Below, in pieces: positions 1-9,053 of a stretch of DNA of 64,000 nt (position 1 is its first letter; each line of letters starts with the position of its first letter). Under the pieces are notes generated by a model. The model was given only the letters and a program-made list of their open reading frames with translations, was not told the DNA's origin and searched no databases. A program made the translations under genes and the position numbers. The DNA comes from Pseudomonas putida S13.1.2 (GTDB lineage: Bacteria; Pseudomonadota; Gammaproteobacteria; Pseudomonadales; Pseudomonadaceae): assembly GCF_000498395.2 (NCBI RefSeq), contig NZ_CP010979.1, forward strand, positions 5,180,501-5,244,500, read 5' to 3'.

Positions 1-537
1 ACCTTCGTGGCGCCGGCGCGCACCCTGTTGGCCATGGGTTACTACGGTGCGGTACCGCAGAAGTTCGCCAGCGTCTGTCCGCGTTCGCAAACCCCGCGCT
101 ACGCCACCATTTGCGCCGGCCTGGCAGCAGGCCTGTTCTACGTGACCATGCGTACCCTGAGCGAGAACGTGCTGGCGGATACCATCACCGCGCTAGGCAT
201 GATGATCTGCTTCTACTATTCGCTGACCGCGTTCGCCTGCGTCTGGTATTTCCGCGCCAGCCTGTTCGACAGCCTGCGCCACTTCATCATGCGCGGCCTG
301 TGCCCGCTGGTAGGTGGGGTGATCTTGTCGGTGATCTTCGCGCGTACCGCCATCGACAGCGCCTCGCCGGACTTCGGCAGTGGCTCGCATGTGGGCGGGC
401 TGGGGCTGGTATTCGTGATTGCCGCGATCATCTCGGTGCTCGGCATCGGGCTGATGATGCTGTCGCGCATGCGGGCGCCGGCTTACTTCCTGGGGGCCAC
501 CCTGCGTCAGCAGGCTACCCTGCCTTTGCAGGAATAA
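1..537 (+). CDS. APC-family amino-acid permease, C-terminal part (5' end outside window)
   Basis: The open frame runs in from the left edge (first codons T-F-V-A-P-A-R) and stops at 535-537, so only about 178 C-terminal residues are visible. They contain four to five hydrophobic membrane helices separated by short basic loops, with a loop of the type GYYGAVPQKFASV that is usual before a late helix of APC-superfamily amino-acid/polyamine permeases. It is an inner-membrane importer by family; the substrate cannot be read from this piece. It is convergent with gmk, with a REP pair between the two stop codons. A GTG at position 7 is in frame but is not the real start. Confidence 0.8.
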   Translation, partial: TFVAPARTLLAMGYYGAVPQKFASVCPRSQTPRYATICAGLAAGLFYVTMRTLSENVLADTITALGMMICFYYSLTAFACVWYFRASLFDSLRHFIMRGLCPLVGGVILSVIFARTAIDSASPDFGSGSHVGGLGLVFVIAAIISVLGIGLMMLSRMRAPAYFLGATLRQQATLPLQE

Positions 538-542
538 ATAAT

Positions 543-660
543 TGGGGCCGCTCTGCGGCCCTTCGCGGGCACGCCCGCTCCCACAGGTACAGCGCACGCC
601 TCAGGGCGGTGACTAACCTGTGGGAGCGGGCGTGCCCGCGAAGGGCTGCAAAGCAGCCCC
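543..660. repeat. REP pair (inverted), centre variant gcacgc
   Basis: Two roughly 26-nt palindromic units in opposite orientation (TTCGCGGGCACGCCCGCTCC and its reverse complement), flanked outside by small GC hairpins of the type GGGGCCGC-N-GCGGCCC. It fills the gap between the convergent permease and gmk genes and could end both transcripts or stabilise their 3' ends. Confidence 0.9.
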
Positions 661-669
661 AATCGTTGT

Positions 670-1290
670 TCAGCCGATCAACTGCTTCAGTAGAGACCCG
701 TGGCGCTGTTGCTGCTTCTTCAGCAGCAGGCGATTCGAGCGGAACACCGCTTTCAAGTCTTCCAGCGCCGCGTCGAAATCATCATTGATGATCACGTAGT
801 CATACTCGTCGTAGTGCACCATCTCGCTGACCGCTTCTTTCATGCGCCCGGCGATGATCGCTTCGCTGTCCTGCCCGCGGCCGTCCAGGCGCTGACGAAG
901 CGCTTCCTGGCTTGGCGGCAGGATGAACACCGACAACGCCTGCGGCATCAGCTTGCGCACCTGCTGGGCGCCTTGCCAGTCGATCTCCAGGATCAGGTCA
1001 TAGCCCTGGTCCAGGGTCTGCTGCAGCGCGCTGCGCGAGGTGCCGTAGAAGTTGCCGAACACTTCGGCATGCTCCAGGAAGTCGCCTTGCTGGATCAGCG
1101 CCTTGAACTCCTCGTGGACCACGAAGTGGTAGTTCACCCCGTGTTCCTCGCCCGGGCGCATGGCGCGGGTGGTGTGCGAGACCGAGACGCGGATTTGCTG
1201 GTCGTCCTTGGTCAGGGCCGTTACCAGGCTGGTCTTGCCGGCGCCCGAAGGGGCCGAAACGATGTAGAGGGTGCCGCTGCTGTGGTTCAT
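670..1290 (-). CDS. gmk: Guanylate kinase
   Basis: Cytosolic enzyme that phosphorylates GMP (and dGMP) to GDP with ATP. The N-terminus carries the P-loop SAPSGAGKTS at about residues 12-21, followed by the GMP-binding stretch SVSHTTRAMRPGEEHGVNYHFV, both typical of the family. From the ATG at 1290 (MNHSSGTLYIVS) the protein is 206 residues, the usual length; a longer reading frame upstream adds residues with no family resemblance. It lies 13 nt after yicC on the same strand, so the two are probably co-transcribed. This pairing is common in gamma-proteobacteria. Confidence 0.97.
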   Translation of the reverse strand: MNHSSGTLYIVSAPSGAGKTSLVTALTKDDQQIRVSVSHTTRAMRPGEEHGVNYHFVVHEEFKALIQQGDFLEHAEVFGNFYGTSRSALQQTLDQGYDLILEIDWQGAQQVRKLMPQALSVFILPPSQEALRQRLDGRGQDSEAIIAGRMKEAVSEMVHYDEYDYVIINDDFDAALEDLKAVFRSNRLLLKKQQQRHGSLLKQLIG

Positions 1291-1303
1291 GGTCGGGGTG
1301 GCC

Positions 1304-2167
1304 TTACTCGATGTTCTGTACTTGTTCACGCATCTGTTCGATCAATACCTTCAGGTTGACCGCCGCTTGCGTGCTGCGTGGGTCGAAGGCCTTGGAGCCC
1401 AGGGTGTTGGCTTCGCGGTTGAGTTCCTGCATCAGGAAGTCCAGGCGCCGGCCGGCAGCACCGCCACCCTTGAGCACCCTGCGTACTTCGGTGACGTGGG
1501 TGCTGAGGCGGTCGAGTTCCTCGGCCACGTCGCTCTTCTGGGCCAGCAGCACCATTTCCTGCTCCAGGCGCTGCGGGTCGAGTTCGGCCTGCATGTCGCC
1601 GAAACGGTCGAGAATCTTCTGCCGCTGCGCTGCCAGCATCTGCGGCACCAGGGCGCGCAGGGTGGTGACTTCGCTGGTCATGTTATCCAGGCGCTCGTTG
1701 ATCAGCCGGGCCAGTTCCTGGCCTTCGCGCTGACGGCCAGCCTTGAGCTCGGCCAGTGCTTCGTCGAACAGGGCCATGGCTTCGGCGTTCAGCGCCTGTG
1801 GGTCACTGGTGTCGGCCACCAGCACACCCGGCCACGACAGCACTTCCAGCGGGTTCAGCGGTGCCGGCTGCTTGATCAGGCCGGCCACTTCCTCGGCGGC
1901 AGCGACAAGCTGTGCAGCGCGCTCGCGGTCTACCTTCAGCGGCTTGCCGTTGCTGTCTTCATTGAGGCGCAGGGTGCATTCCACCTTGCCCCGCGAAAGG
2001 CCCTGGCGCAGGCCTTCACGCACGGCGCCTTCGAGGTCGCGCAGCGCTTCGGGCAGGCGCAGGTGGGGTTCCAGGTAACGGTGGTTGACCGAACGCAGCT
2101 CCCAGATCAGGGTGCCTTGGCTGCCGGCGCGCTCGACACGAGCAAAAGCGGTCATGCTGTGCACCAT
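1304..2167 (-). CDS. yicC: YicC family endoribonuclease
   Basis: 287 residues starting MVHSMTAFARVERAG, the characteristic N-terminus of the YicC/YloC family, and ending with the conserved C-terminal block containing LMQELNREANTLGSKA and a final stretch in which a Glu-Gln-rich helix is usual. E. coli YicC is reported to be an endoribonuclease that cleaves small RNAs; that role here is by homology. The start at 2167 follows GAGG eight bases upstream; an upstream in-frame ATG at 2260 lacks family sequence. It is divergent from rph, an arrangement often seen for these two RNA-processing genes, and leads into gmk. Confidence 0.95.
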   Translation of the reverse strand: MVHSMTAFARVERAGSQGTLIWELRSVNHRYLEPHLRLPEALRDLEGAVREGLRQGLSRGKVECTLRLNEDSNGKPLKVDRERAAQLVAAAEEVAGLIKQPAPLNPLEVLSWPGVLVADTSDPQALNAEAMALFDEALAELKAGRQREGQELARLINERLDNMTSEVTTLRALVPQMLAAQRQKILDRFGDMQAELDPQRLEQEMVLLAQKSDVAEELDRLSTHVTEVRRVLKGGGAAGRRLDFLMQELNREANTLGSKAFDPRSTQAAVNLKVLIEQMREQVQNIE

Positions 2168-2352
2168 GGGGAGTACCTCGCGTAGATGAATGAACGGTGG
2201 GAGCCTCTCGGCTGCAAGGCGCAGGATTGTAGCGCAGTGGGGCCTCGGCGCCCAATCCACCTATGTTACAGAGGGGTGGCCATGGCAGCAGGAAAAGGCG
2301 ACGGGCTGTGCCGGGCGCGACAATAGGCATGTCTTCCCCGCGCTGCGGGCTC

Positions 2353-2358
2353 TATAAT
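2353..2358 (+). promoter_or_regulatory. Candidate -10 element of rph
   Basis: A perfect TATAAT lies 38 bases before the rph start codon in the yicC-rph divergent gap. No good -35 hexamer is visible 16-18 bases upstream, so the promoter call rests on the -10 box alone. Confidence 0.5.
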
Positions 2359-2395
2359 GCTCGGCAGATTCAAAGTCCCAGTACAGGTATCCCAG

Positions 2396-3118
2396 ATGAA
2401 ACGTCCAAGTGGTCGCGCCGCCGATCAGCTCCGCTCGATCCGCATCACCCGCAACTACACCAAGCACGCCGAAGGGTCGGTACTGGTCGAGTTCGGTGAC
2501 ACCAAGGTCATTTGCACGGTCAGCGTGGAAAACGGTGTGCCGCGCTTCCTCAAAGGCCAGGGCCAAGGTTGGCTGACCGCCGAGTACGGCATGCTGCCGC
2601 GCGCCACCGGTGAGCGTAACCAGCGCGAAGCCAGCCGTGGCAAGCAGGGTGGCCGCACCCTGGAAATCCAGCGCCTGATCGGCCGTTCGCTGCGCGCCGC
2701 GCTGGACATGAGCAAGCTGGGTGACATCACCCTGTATGTCGACTGCGACGTGATCCAGGCCGATGGCGGCACCCGTACAGCGTCCATCACCGGTGCCATG
2801 GTCGCCCTGTGCGACGCCCTGGCAGTGATCAAGAAGCGTGGTGGCCTCAAAGGTGGCAACCCGCTCAAGCACATGATTGCTGCCGTGTCGGTGGGCATGT
2901 ACCAGGGCGAAGCCGTGCTCGACCTGGACTACCCGGAAGACTCCGCTGCCGAAACCGACCTGAACGTGGTGATGACCAGCGCCGGTGGCTTCATCGAAGT
3001 GCAGGGCACCGCCGAAGGCGCACCGTTCCAGCCGGAAGACTTCAACGCCATGCTGGCGCTGGCGCAAAAAGGCATGAACGATATCTTCGAACTGCAGCAG
3101 GCCGCGCTGGCCGACTGA
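2396..3118 (+). CDS. rph: Ribonuclease PH
   Basis: Phosphorolytic 3'-5' exoribonuclease that trims tRNA 3' ends. The 240-residue product begins MKRPSGRAADQLRSIRITRNYT, the family's usual start, and has the conserved GWLTAEYGMLPRAT and GGRTLEIQRLIGRSLRA segments, the latter with the phosphate-binding arginines. Start at 2396 was preferred to the in-frame ATG at 2357 because only the former gives the family N-terminus; the 2357 ATG overlaps the TATAAT promoter box. Length is normal for RNase PH. It ends at the REP region shared with the convergent crc gene. Confidence 0.97.
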   Translation: MKRPSGRAADQLRSIRITRNYTKHAEGSVLVEFGDTKVICTVSVENGVPRFLKGQGQGWLTAEYGMLPRATGERNQREASRGKQGGRTLEIQRLIGRSLRAALDMSKLGDITLYVDCDVIQADGGTRTASITGAMVALCDALAVIKKRGGLKGGNPLKHMIAAVSVGMYQGEAVLDLDYPEDSAAETDLNVVMTSAGGFIEVQGTAEGAPFQPEDFNAMLALAQKGMNDIFELQQAALAD

Positions 3119-3123
3119 CTGTT

Positions 3124-3246
3124 TGGGGCCGCTGCGCGGCCCATTCGCGGGACAAGCCCGCTCCCACAAGATTTGTACAGCTTTCCAGCCATACATGAAT
3201 CCTGTGGGAGCGGGCTTGTCCCGCGAAAGGGCTGCGAAGCAGCCCT
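3124..3246. repeat. REP pair (inverted), centre variant acaagc
   Basis: Two opposed units (TTCGCGGGACAAGCCCGCTC and its complement) flanked by small GC hairpins, in the gap between the convergent rph and crc genes. Confidence 0.9.
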
Positions 3247-3251
3247 GGCAA

Positions 3252-4031
3252 TCAGATGGTCAACGTCCAGTCATAGTCCACGATCAGCGGCGCATGCTGG
3301 GAGAAGCGCGGCTGACGCGGCAGGCGGGCATTGCGCACAAAGCGGCGCAGGCCCGGCGTGAGGATCTGGTAGTCGAACCGGTAGCCCAGGTTGAGCATCT
3401 CGGCCTGCTCGTTGTCCGGCCACCAGCTGTACTGGTCGCCTTCACGGCTGACTTCGCGCAGGGCATCGACGTAACCCATCTCGCCGGTGATCGCATCCAT
3501 CCAGGCGCGTTCCGGCGCCAGGAAGCCCGGCGACTGCTGGCTGTCACGCCAGTTCTTGATGTCGAGCTTCTGCTGCGCCACGTAGAACGAGCCACAGTAG
3601 ATGTATTCGCGACGCTTGCGACGCTGTTTGTCCAGGTACTTGGCGAAGTCGTCCATCAACTTGAACTTCTGGTTCAAGTCTTCGTCGCCGTTCATGCCCG
3701 AAGGCAGCAGCAGGCTGGCAATACTGACTTTGTCGAAATCTGCTTGCAGGTAACGCCCGTAGCGGTCGGCTGTCTCGAAGCCCAGGCCGGTGATGACTGC
3801 CTTGGGCTGCATGCGCGAGTAAAGGGCCACACCACCTTGGGCGGGCACCTCCGCGTCGCAGGCATAAAGGAAATAGCCATCGAGCTGGAAAGCTGGGTCA
3901 TCGAGTTCAAAGGCCGAGGCGCGGGTATCCTGAAGGCAGATGACGTCGGCATTCTGGGCTTGTAGCCAGCTGAGCAAACCACGCTCGGCCGCAGCCTGAA
4001 TGCCATTTACGTTCACACTGATGATCCGCAT
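3252..4031 (-). CDS. crc: Catabolite repression control protein Crc
   Basis: Crc works with Hfq to block translation of mRNAs that carry A-rich motifs, giving carbon catabolite repression in Pseudomonas. The product is 259 residues from MRIISVNVNGIQAAA, the known Crc length, and has the exonuclease-endonuclease-phosphatase fold. Catalytic signatures are degenerate: the GD(F/W)N motif reads GSFY (147-150) and the terminal SDH reads SQH, in line with the reported absence of nuclease activity. It is divergent from pyrE, an arrangement conserved in Pseudomonas. The in-frame ATG at 4043 adds four residues not seen in the family. Confidence 0.97.
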   Translation of the reverse strand: MRIISVNVNGIQAAAERGLLSWLQAQNADVICLQDTRASAFELDDPAFQLDGYFLYACDAEVPAQGGVALYSRMQPKAVITGLGFETADRYGRYLQADFDKVSIASLLLPSGMNGDEDLNQKFKLMDDFAKYLDKQRRKRREYIYCGSFYVAQQKLDIKNWRDSQQSPGFLAPERAWMDAITGEMGYVDALREVSREGDQYSWWPDNEQAEMLNLGYRFDYQILTPGLRRFVRNARLPRQPRFSQHAPLIVDYDWTLTI

Positions 4032-4111
4032 AAATGGCCCCAAAAATCTCGTGCGTGTATGATACCCGAGCTCAACCCATTTAGCTAAATCCGTGGTGTC
4101 CGGGACTATTC

Positions 4112-4753
4112 ATGCAGCCGTATCAGCGCGACTTTATCCGTTTTGCCATCGATCGCGGGGTACTGCGTTTCGGTGAATTCACCCTGAAATCGGGGCGTAC
4201 CAGCCCGTATTTCTTCAATGCCGGCCTGTTCAACACCGGTTCCGCATTGGCCGAGCTGGGGCGGTGCTATGCCGCAGCCATCGTCGACAGCAAGATCCCG
4301 TTCGACGTGCTGTTCGGCCCGGCCTACAAGGGTATCCCTTTGGCGGCGACCACCGCTGTGGCCCTTGCCGATCAGCATCAGCTCGACGTGCCATGGTGCT
4401 TCAACCGCAAGGAAGCCAAGGACCACGGCGAAGGCGGCAGCCTGGTCGGCGCGCCGCTGGCCGGTGATGTGCTGATCATCGACGACGTGATCACCGCCGG
4501 CACCGCCATCCGCGAGGTGATGCAGATCATCAACGCCCAGCAGGCCAAGGCCGCCGGCGTGCTGATCGCCCTGAACCGCGAAGAGCGTGGCAATGGCGAA
4601 CTGTCGGCAATTCAGGAAGTGGAGCGCGACTTCGATATCCCGGTGGTCAGCATCGTTTCGCTGACCCAGGTGCTGGAATTCCTGGCCGATGACCCACAGC
4701 TGAAGCAGCACCTGCCGGCTGTCGAGGCTTACCGGGCGCAGTACGGGATCTGA
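4112..4753 (+). CDS. pyrE: Orotate phosphoribosyltransferase
   Basis: Transfers the ribose-5-phosphate of PRPP to orotate, giving OMP in de novo pyrimidine synthesis (cytosol). 213 residues, normal length. The PRPP-binding loop VLIIDDVITAGTAIRE and the flexible loop RKEAKDHGEGG are both intact, as is the early FTLKSGRTSPYF stretch. It stands alone between divergent crc and a strong intrinsic terminator at 4769-4805, so it is probably monocistronic. ATG at 4112 fits the family start (MQPYQRDFIRFAID). Confidence 0.97.
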   Translation: MQPYQRDFIRFAIDRGVLRFGEFTLKSGRTSPYFFNAGLFNTGSALAELGRCYAAAIVDSKIPFDVLFGPAYKGIPLAATTAVALADQHQLDVPWCFNRKEAKDHGEGGSLVGAPLAGDVLIIDDVITAGTAIREVMQIINAQQAKAAGVLIALNREERGNGELSAIQEVERDFDIPVVSIVSLTQVLEFLADDPQLKQHLPAVEAYRAQYGI

Positions 4754-4768
4754 TCCTGGCCTGGAAAT

Positions 4769-4805
4769 GAAAAAGGCGACCTTCACATGAAGGTCGCCTT
4801 TTTTG
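4769..4805 (+). terminator. Intrinsic terminator after pyrE
   Basis: A 10-bp stem AAGGCGACCT/AGGTCGCCTT with a short loop, preceded by A residues and followed by a run of T. It begins 15 nt after the pyrE stop and could act on both strands. Confidence 0.92.
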
Positions 4806-4816
4806 TGTCACCTGTT

Positions 4817-4915
4817 CCGGCCCTTTCGCGGGTGAACCCGCTCCCACAGGATCTCCACAGCCCTCGAAGGCGGTGCTATCCCCGTGGGAGCGGGTTTACC
4901 CGCGAAGAGACCGGT
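4817..4915. repeat. REP pair (inverted), centre variants gtgaac/gtaaac
   Basis: Two opposed units between the pyrE terminator and the argB stop. The arms differ at one central position (GGGTGAACCC versus GGGTAAACCC), unlike most pairs in the window, which match exactly. Confidence 0.88.
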
Positions 4916-4932
4916 GCAGGCTAGCCAATCAC

Positions 4933-5838
4933 TCAGCGCGGCTTGCGATTGGTGATCAGGGTACCCACGCCGCTGTCGGTGAAAATTTCCAGCAGCACCG
5001 CGTTCGGTACGCGGCCGTCGATGATGTGCGAGCTGTTCACGCCGCCCTGCACCGCATCCAGTGCGCACTTGATCTTCGGCAGCATGCCGCCGTAGATGGT
5101 GCCGTCGGCGATCAGTTCGTTGACCTGCTCGGTGGTCAGGCCGGTCAGTACCTGGCCCTGCTTGTCCATCAGGCCGGCGATGTTGGTCAGCAGCATCAGC
5201 TTCTCGGCTTTCAGCGCCTCGGCTACCTTGCCCGCCACCAGGTCGGCGTTGATGTTGTACGACTCACCGTTGGCGCCCACGCCGATCGGCGCGATCACCG
5301 GGATGAAGTCACCCTTCACCAGCATGTTCAGCAGGTCGGTGTTCACGCTCACCACTTCGCCGACGTGGCCGATGTCGATGATTTCCGGGGTGGTCATCTC
5401 GGGCGTCTGGCGGCTGACGGTCAGCTTGCGGGCGCGGATCAGCTCCGCGTCCTTGCCGGTCAGGCCGATGGCGCTGCCGCCGTGGCGGTTGATCAGGTTG
5501 ACGATGTCCTTGTTGACCTGGCCACCCAGCACCATCTCCACCACGTCCATGGTCGCCGAGTCGGTGACGCGCATGCCGTCGATGAAGTGGCTTTCGATCG
5601 ACAGGCGCTTGAGCAGGTCGCCGATCTGCGGGCCACCACCGTGGACCACCACCGGGTTGATGCCCACAGCCTTCATCAGCACGATGTCACGGGCGAAGCC
5701 TGTTTTCAGCTCCTCGCTTTCCATCGCGTTGCCGCCGTACTTGATCACCAGGGTCTTGCCGACAAAGCGGCGGATGTAAGGCAGTGCTTCGGACAAAACC
5801 TCGGCTACATGGGAAGCGGCATCGCGATCGAGGGTCAT
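4933..5838 (-). CDS. argB: Acetylglutamate kinase
   Basis: Phosphorylates N-acetylglutamate in arginine biosynthesis. 301 residues with the amino-acid-kinase signatures LVIKYGGNAM near residue 32 and VVVHGGGPQI near residue 62, and a C-terminal SGVGTLI segment. The N-terminal helix (about residues 4-27, SHVAEVLSEALPYIRRF) is of the type seen in hexameric, arginine-inhibited enzymes of Pseudomonas; regulation by arginine is inferred from that. It follows algC by about 30 nt and is the last gene of the coaBC-dut-algC-argB run. Confidence 0.97.
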   Translation of the reverse strand: MTLDRDAASHVAEVLSEALPYIRRFVGKTLVIKYGGNAMESEELKTGFARDIVLMKAVGINPVVVHGGGPQIGDLLKRLSIESHFIDGMRVTDSATMDVVEMVLGGQVNKDIVNLINRHGGSAIGLTGKDAELIRARKLTVSRQTPEMTTPEIIDIGHVGEVVSVNTDLLNMLVKGDFIPVIAPIGVGANGESYNINADLVAGKVAEALKAEKLMLLTNIAGLMDKQGQVLTGLTTEQVNELIADGTIYGGMLPKIKCALDAVQGGVNSSHIIDGRVPNAVLLEIFTDSGVGTLITNRKPR

Positions 5839-5868
5839 GCAGGGCTCCTGTAAGGAACAGATAGTCGG

Positions 5869-7269
5869 TCAGAACGGCAGTTGCAGCTCAGGCTCAACCC
5901 GCAGCAACTGGGTACGGAATACATCCTTGATACGTTGCAATTCGGCGTCGCTGTCGGCCTCGAAGCGCAGCACCAGCACCGGCGTGGTGTTGGAGGCGCG
6001 AACCAGGCCCCAGCCGTGGGGGTAGTCGACCCGCACACCGTCGATGGTGGTCAGGCTGGCTTCGCCCCAGTCGGCGTCGCGTTGCAGTGCATCAATGATG
6101 CTGAATTTACCCTCGTCGGTCACATCAATATTGATTTCCGGCGTGGAAATATCGTTCGGGAAGGCGGCAAACAGGTTTTCGGCGCTCTGCCCGGCCTTGC
6201 TGAGGATCTCCAGCAGGCGCGCGGCGCTGTAGATGCCGTCGTCAAAACCGTACCAACGTTCCTTGATGAAGATATGACCGCTCATTTCGCCGGCCAGCAG
6301 CGAACCGGTCTGTTTCATCTTCTTCTTGATCAACGAATGGCCGGTCTTCCACATCAGTGCGCGGCCGCCATGCTGTTCGATCAGCGGGGTCAGGCGACGG
6401 GTGCATTTGACGTCGAAGATGATTTCGGCGCCCGGGTTGCGCGCCAGCACGTCCTGGGCAAACAGCATGAGCAGGCGGTCTGGGTAGACGATGCTGCCGG
6501 TGTTGGTCACCACGCCGACGCGGTCGCCGTCACCGTCGAAGGCCAGGCCGATGTCGGCGCCGGTTTCCTTGACCTTGGCGATCAGGTCTTCGAGGTTTTC
6601 CGGCTTGCCCGGGTCCGGGTGGTGATTGGGGAAGTTGCCGTCGACTTCGCAGAACAGCGGGATCACTTCGCAGCCCAGGGCTTGGATCAGCTGCGGTGCG
6701 ACCACGCCGGCGGCGCCGTTGCCGCAGTCCACCACCACTTTGAGTTTCTTGGCCAGTTTCACGTCGCTGACGATCTGCTGGAAATAGCGCTCGAGTATCT
6801 CGACCTTTTCCACACGGCCTTCGGCCAGGGTCAGGTCGTTGGTTTTCAGCCGGGTCAGCAGGGCCTGGATCTGTTCGTTGGCCAGGGTGTCGCCGGCGAT
6901 GACGATCTTGAACCCGTTGTAGTCCGACGGGTTGTGGCTGCCGGTCAGCATCACGCCCGACTTGCCTGCCAGCACGTTGGCCGCGTAGTACAGCGCCGGG
7001 GTGGGCACCAAGCCGACGTCGTTGACCTGGCAACCGGCATCGACCAGGCCCTTGATCAGCTGCTCGACCAGCATCGGGCCCGACAGGCGGCCATCGCGGC
7101 CTACAGAAACCTGCGGTTCACCCTGGACCAGGCTCTGCGCGCCGATGGCGCGGCCGATCCAGTAGGCGGTTTCGGCGTGGAGGGTTTTGCCGACCACGCC
7201 GCGGATGTCATACGCGCGGAAAATGCTGTCGGGTAGTGCGGCGGGGACCAGGTGGGCCATATCGTTCAT
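5869..7269 (-). CDS. algC: Phosphomannomutase/phosphoglucomutase AlgC
   Basis: Interconverts hexose 6- and 1-phosphates for alginate, LPS and other polysaccharides. Family motifs are intact: the active-site serine loop GVMLTGSHNPSDYNGFK, the metal-binding DGDGDR within LAFDGDGDRVGVV, the sugar-binding loop GEMSGH and the phosphate loop RASNTTPVL. Start choice: the ATG at 7269 lies nine bases after GGAG and gives 466 residues; a second ATG at 7260 would give 463 and cannot be excluded. It lies between dut and argB on the same strand, about 110 nt after dut, so it may also have its own promoter. Confidence 0.96.
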   Translation of the reverse strand: MNDMAHLVPAALPDSIFRAYDIRGVVGKTLHAETAYWIGRAIGAQSLVQGEPQVSVGRDGRLSGPMLVEQLIKGLVDAGCQVNDVGLVPTPALYYAANVLAGKSGVMLTGSHNPSDYNGFKIVIAGDTLANEQIQALLTRLKTNDLTLAEGRVEKVEILERYFQQIVSDVKLAKKLKVVVDCGNGAAGVVAPQLIQALGCEVIPLFCEVDGNFPNHHPDPGKPENLEDLIAKVKETGADIGLAFDGDGDRVGVVTNTGSIVYPDRLLMLFAQDVLARNPGAEIIFDVKCTRRLTPLIEQHGGRALMWKTGHSLIKKKMKQTGSLLAGEMSGHIFIKERWYGFDDGIYSAARLLEILSKAGQSAENLFAAFPNDISTPEINIDVTDEGKFSIIDALQRDADWGEASLTTIDGVRVDYPHGWGLVRASNTTPVLVLRFEADSDAELQRIKDVFRTQLLRVEPELQLPF

Positions 7270-7380
7270 CTCTGGAAGCTCCATTAGTCAAAGGCTTTCT
7301 GGGCAGGCGCAAACTGAACGCTTGGACGGTGCTTTCGCCAGAGAGTTCGCCATCCTTGGCCTGAACGGTCATTCGCCGGC

Positions 7381-7836
7381 TCAGTGGCTGCCGGAGTGAC
7401 CGAAGCCGCCAGCGCCACGCTGGCTTTCATCGAACGCTTCGACGATGTCGAAATGGGCCTGTACCACCGGGACCAGCACCAGCTGGGCGATACGTTCGCC
7501 AACAGCAATGGTGAACGGCGTGTTGCCACGGTTCCAGCACGACACCATCAGCTCGCCCTGGTAGTCCGAGTCGATCAGGCCGACCAGGTTGCCCAGCACG
7601 ATGCCGTGCTTATGGCCCAAGCCCGAGCGCGGCAGGATCACCGCTGCCAGGCCCGGGTCGCCAATGAAGATCGACAGGCCGGTAGGAATCAGCAGGGTCT
7701 GGCCGGGCTCGAGGACGGTGTCCTCCTTGAGCAGGGCGCGCAGGTCCAGGCCGGCGGAGCCGGGGGTGGCGTAGGTCGGCAGCGGGAATTCGCTGCCCAG
7801 GCGTGGGTCGAGGATCTTGGCTTGAAGAGCGTGCAT
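7381..7836 (-). CDS. dut: dUTP diphosphatase
   Basis: Hydrolyses dUTP to dUMP and pyrophosphate, keeping uracil out of DNA and feeding dTMP synthesis. 151 residues, the normal length of the trimeric enzyme. The five dUTPase motifs can be followed: PGSAGLDLRA, PRSGLGHKHG, GNLVGLIDSDYQGEL, FTIAVGERIAQLV, and the C-terminal RGAGGFGHSG that closes over the substrate. It starts five nt after the coaBC stop, so translation of the two is probably linked. Confidence 0.97.
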   Translation of the reverse strand: MHALQAKILDPRLGSEFPLPTYATPGSAGLDLRALLKEDTVLEPGQTLLIPTGLSIFIGDPGLAAVILPRSGLGHKHGIVLGNLVGLIDSDYQGELMVSCWNRGNTPFTIAVGERIAQLVLVPVVQAHFDIVEAFDESQRGAGGFGHSGSH

Positions 7837-7841
7837 GTAAC

Positions 7842-9053
7842 TTATTGAACCTGGTTGAGCCGATCGGCGATGAAGGCGACCAGTTGCCGGGCGATCTTGC
7901 CCTTGCTGGTCTGCGCGAAGAGGGTCTGGTGCTGCTGGCGGTCGATCACGGTCAAGGCGTTTTCTTCGCTGTTGAAGCCGATGCTGGGGTTGGCCACATC
8001 ATTGGCGACGATCAGGTCGAGGTTCTTGTCCTTGAGCTTGCGCGTGGCGTAATCGAGCAGGTGTTCGGTTTCGGCGGCGAAGCCGACGCTGAACGGGCGG
8101 TCGTTGCGGCCAGCAATGGTGGCAAGGATATCGGGATTGCGCACCATCTGCAGCAGCATGCCGTCGCCGGTCGTAGGATCTTTCTTCAGCTTTTGCGTGG
8201 CAACGACTTCCGGGCGGTAGTCCGCAACCGCCGCGGAGGCGATGAACAGGTCGCATGGCATGGCCGCTTCACAGGCCGCGAGCATGTCCCGCGCGCTGAC
8301 CACGTCGATGCGGCTGACCCGGTCGGGGGTTGGCAGGTGCACAGGGCCGGTGACGAGGGTGACCCGAGCCCCGGCCTCGGCAGCCGCTTCGGCCAGGGCG
8401 AAGCCCATCTTGCCGGAGCTATGATTGGTGATGTAGCGCACCGGGTCGATGTTTTCCTGGGTCGGGCCGGCGGTGATCAGCACGTGCTTGCCGGTCAGTG
8501 CCTGGCGCTTGAAGCTTTCTGCGGCGCACCAGGCCAGGTCGGTGGCTTCGAGCATGCGCCCCAGGCCCACGTCGCCACAGGCCTGGCTGCCGGATGCCGG
8601 GCCGAACACCTGGATGCCACGGCTCTTGAGCAGCTCGAGGTTGGCCTGGGTGGCCGGGTCGCGCCACATGGCCTGGTTCATGGCCGGGGCCACGGCGACA
8701 GTGGCGTCGGTGGCCAGCACCAGGGTGGTCAGCAGGTCGTCGGCCATGCCTTGGGCCATGCGCGCCATGAGGTCGGCCGTGGCCGGGGCGATCAGCACCA
8801 GGTCGGCCCACTTGGCCAGTTCGATATGGCCCATGGCCGCTTCGGCGGCAGGGTCGAGCAGGTCCATGTGCACCGGGTGGCCCGACAGCGCCTGCAGGGT
8901 CAGCGGGGTGATGAACTCGGCACCACCACGGGTCATGACGACGCGCACCTGCGCGCCGTGCTCCAGGAGACGGCGAATCAGCTCGGCGCTTTTGTAGGCG
9001 GCAATGCCGCCACCTACGCCGAGAACGATGCGCTTGCGATACAGCCGCTGCAT
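7842..9053 (-). CDS. coaBC: Bifunctional phosphopantothenoylcysteine decarboxylase/phosphopantothenate-cysteine ligase
   Basis: Carries out two successive steps of coenzyme A synthesis. The N-terminal CoaC half starts MQRLYRKRIVLGVGGGIAAYKSAELIRRL and has the FMN/substrate motif PAMNQAMW; the C-terminal CoaB half begins at GKHVLITAGPTQENIDPVRYITNHSSGKMG and contains the ligase lysine segment ATQKLKK. 403 residues from the ATG at 9053; the in-frame upstream ATG at 9143 adds non-family sequence. First gene of the coaBC-dut-algC-argB run and divergent from radC, a common arrangement. Confidence 0.97.
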   Translation of the reverse strand: MQRLYRKRIVLGVGGGIAAYKSAELIRRLLEHGAQVRVVMTRGGAEFITPLTLQALSGHPVHMDLLDPAAEAAMGHIELAKWADLVLIAPATADLMARMAQGMADDLLTTLVLATDATVAVAPAMNQAMWRDPATQANLELLKSRGIQVFGPASGSQACGDVGLGRMLEATDLAWCAAESFKRQALTGKHVLITAGPTQENIDPVRYITNHSSGKMGFALAEAAAEAGARVTLVTGPVHLPTPDRVSRIDVVSARDMLAACEAAMPCDLFIASAAVADYRPEVVATQKLKKDPTTGDGMLLQMVRNPDILATIAGRNDRPFSVGFAAETEHLLDYATRKLKDKNLDLIVANDVANPSIGFNSEENALTVIDRQQHQTLFAQTSKGKIARQLVAFIADRLNQVQ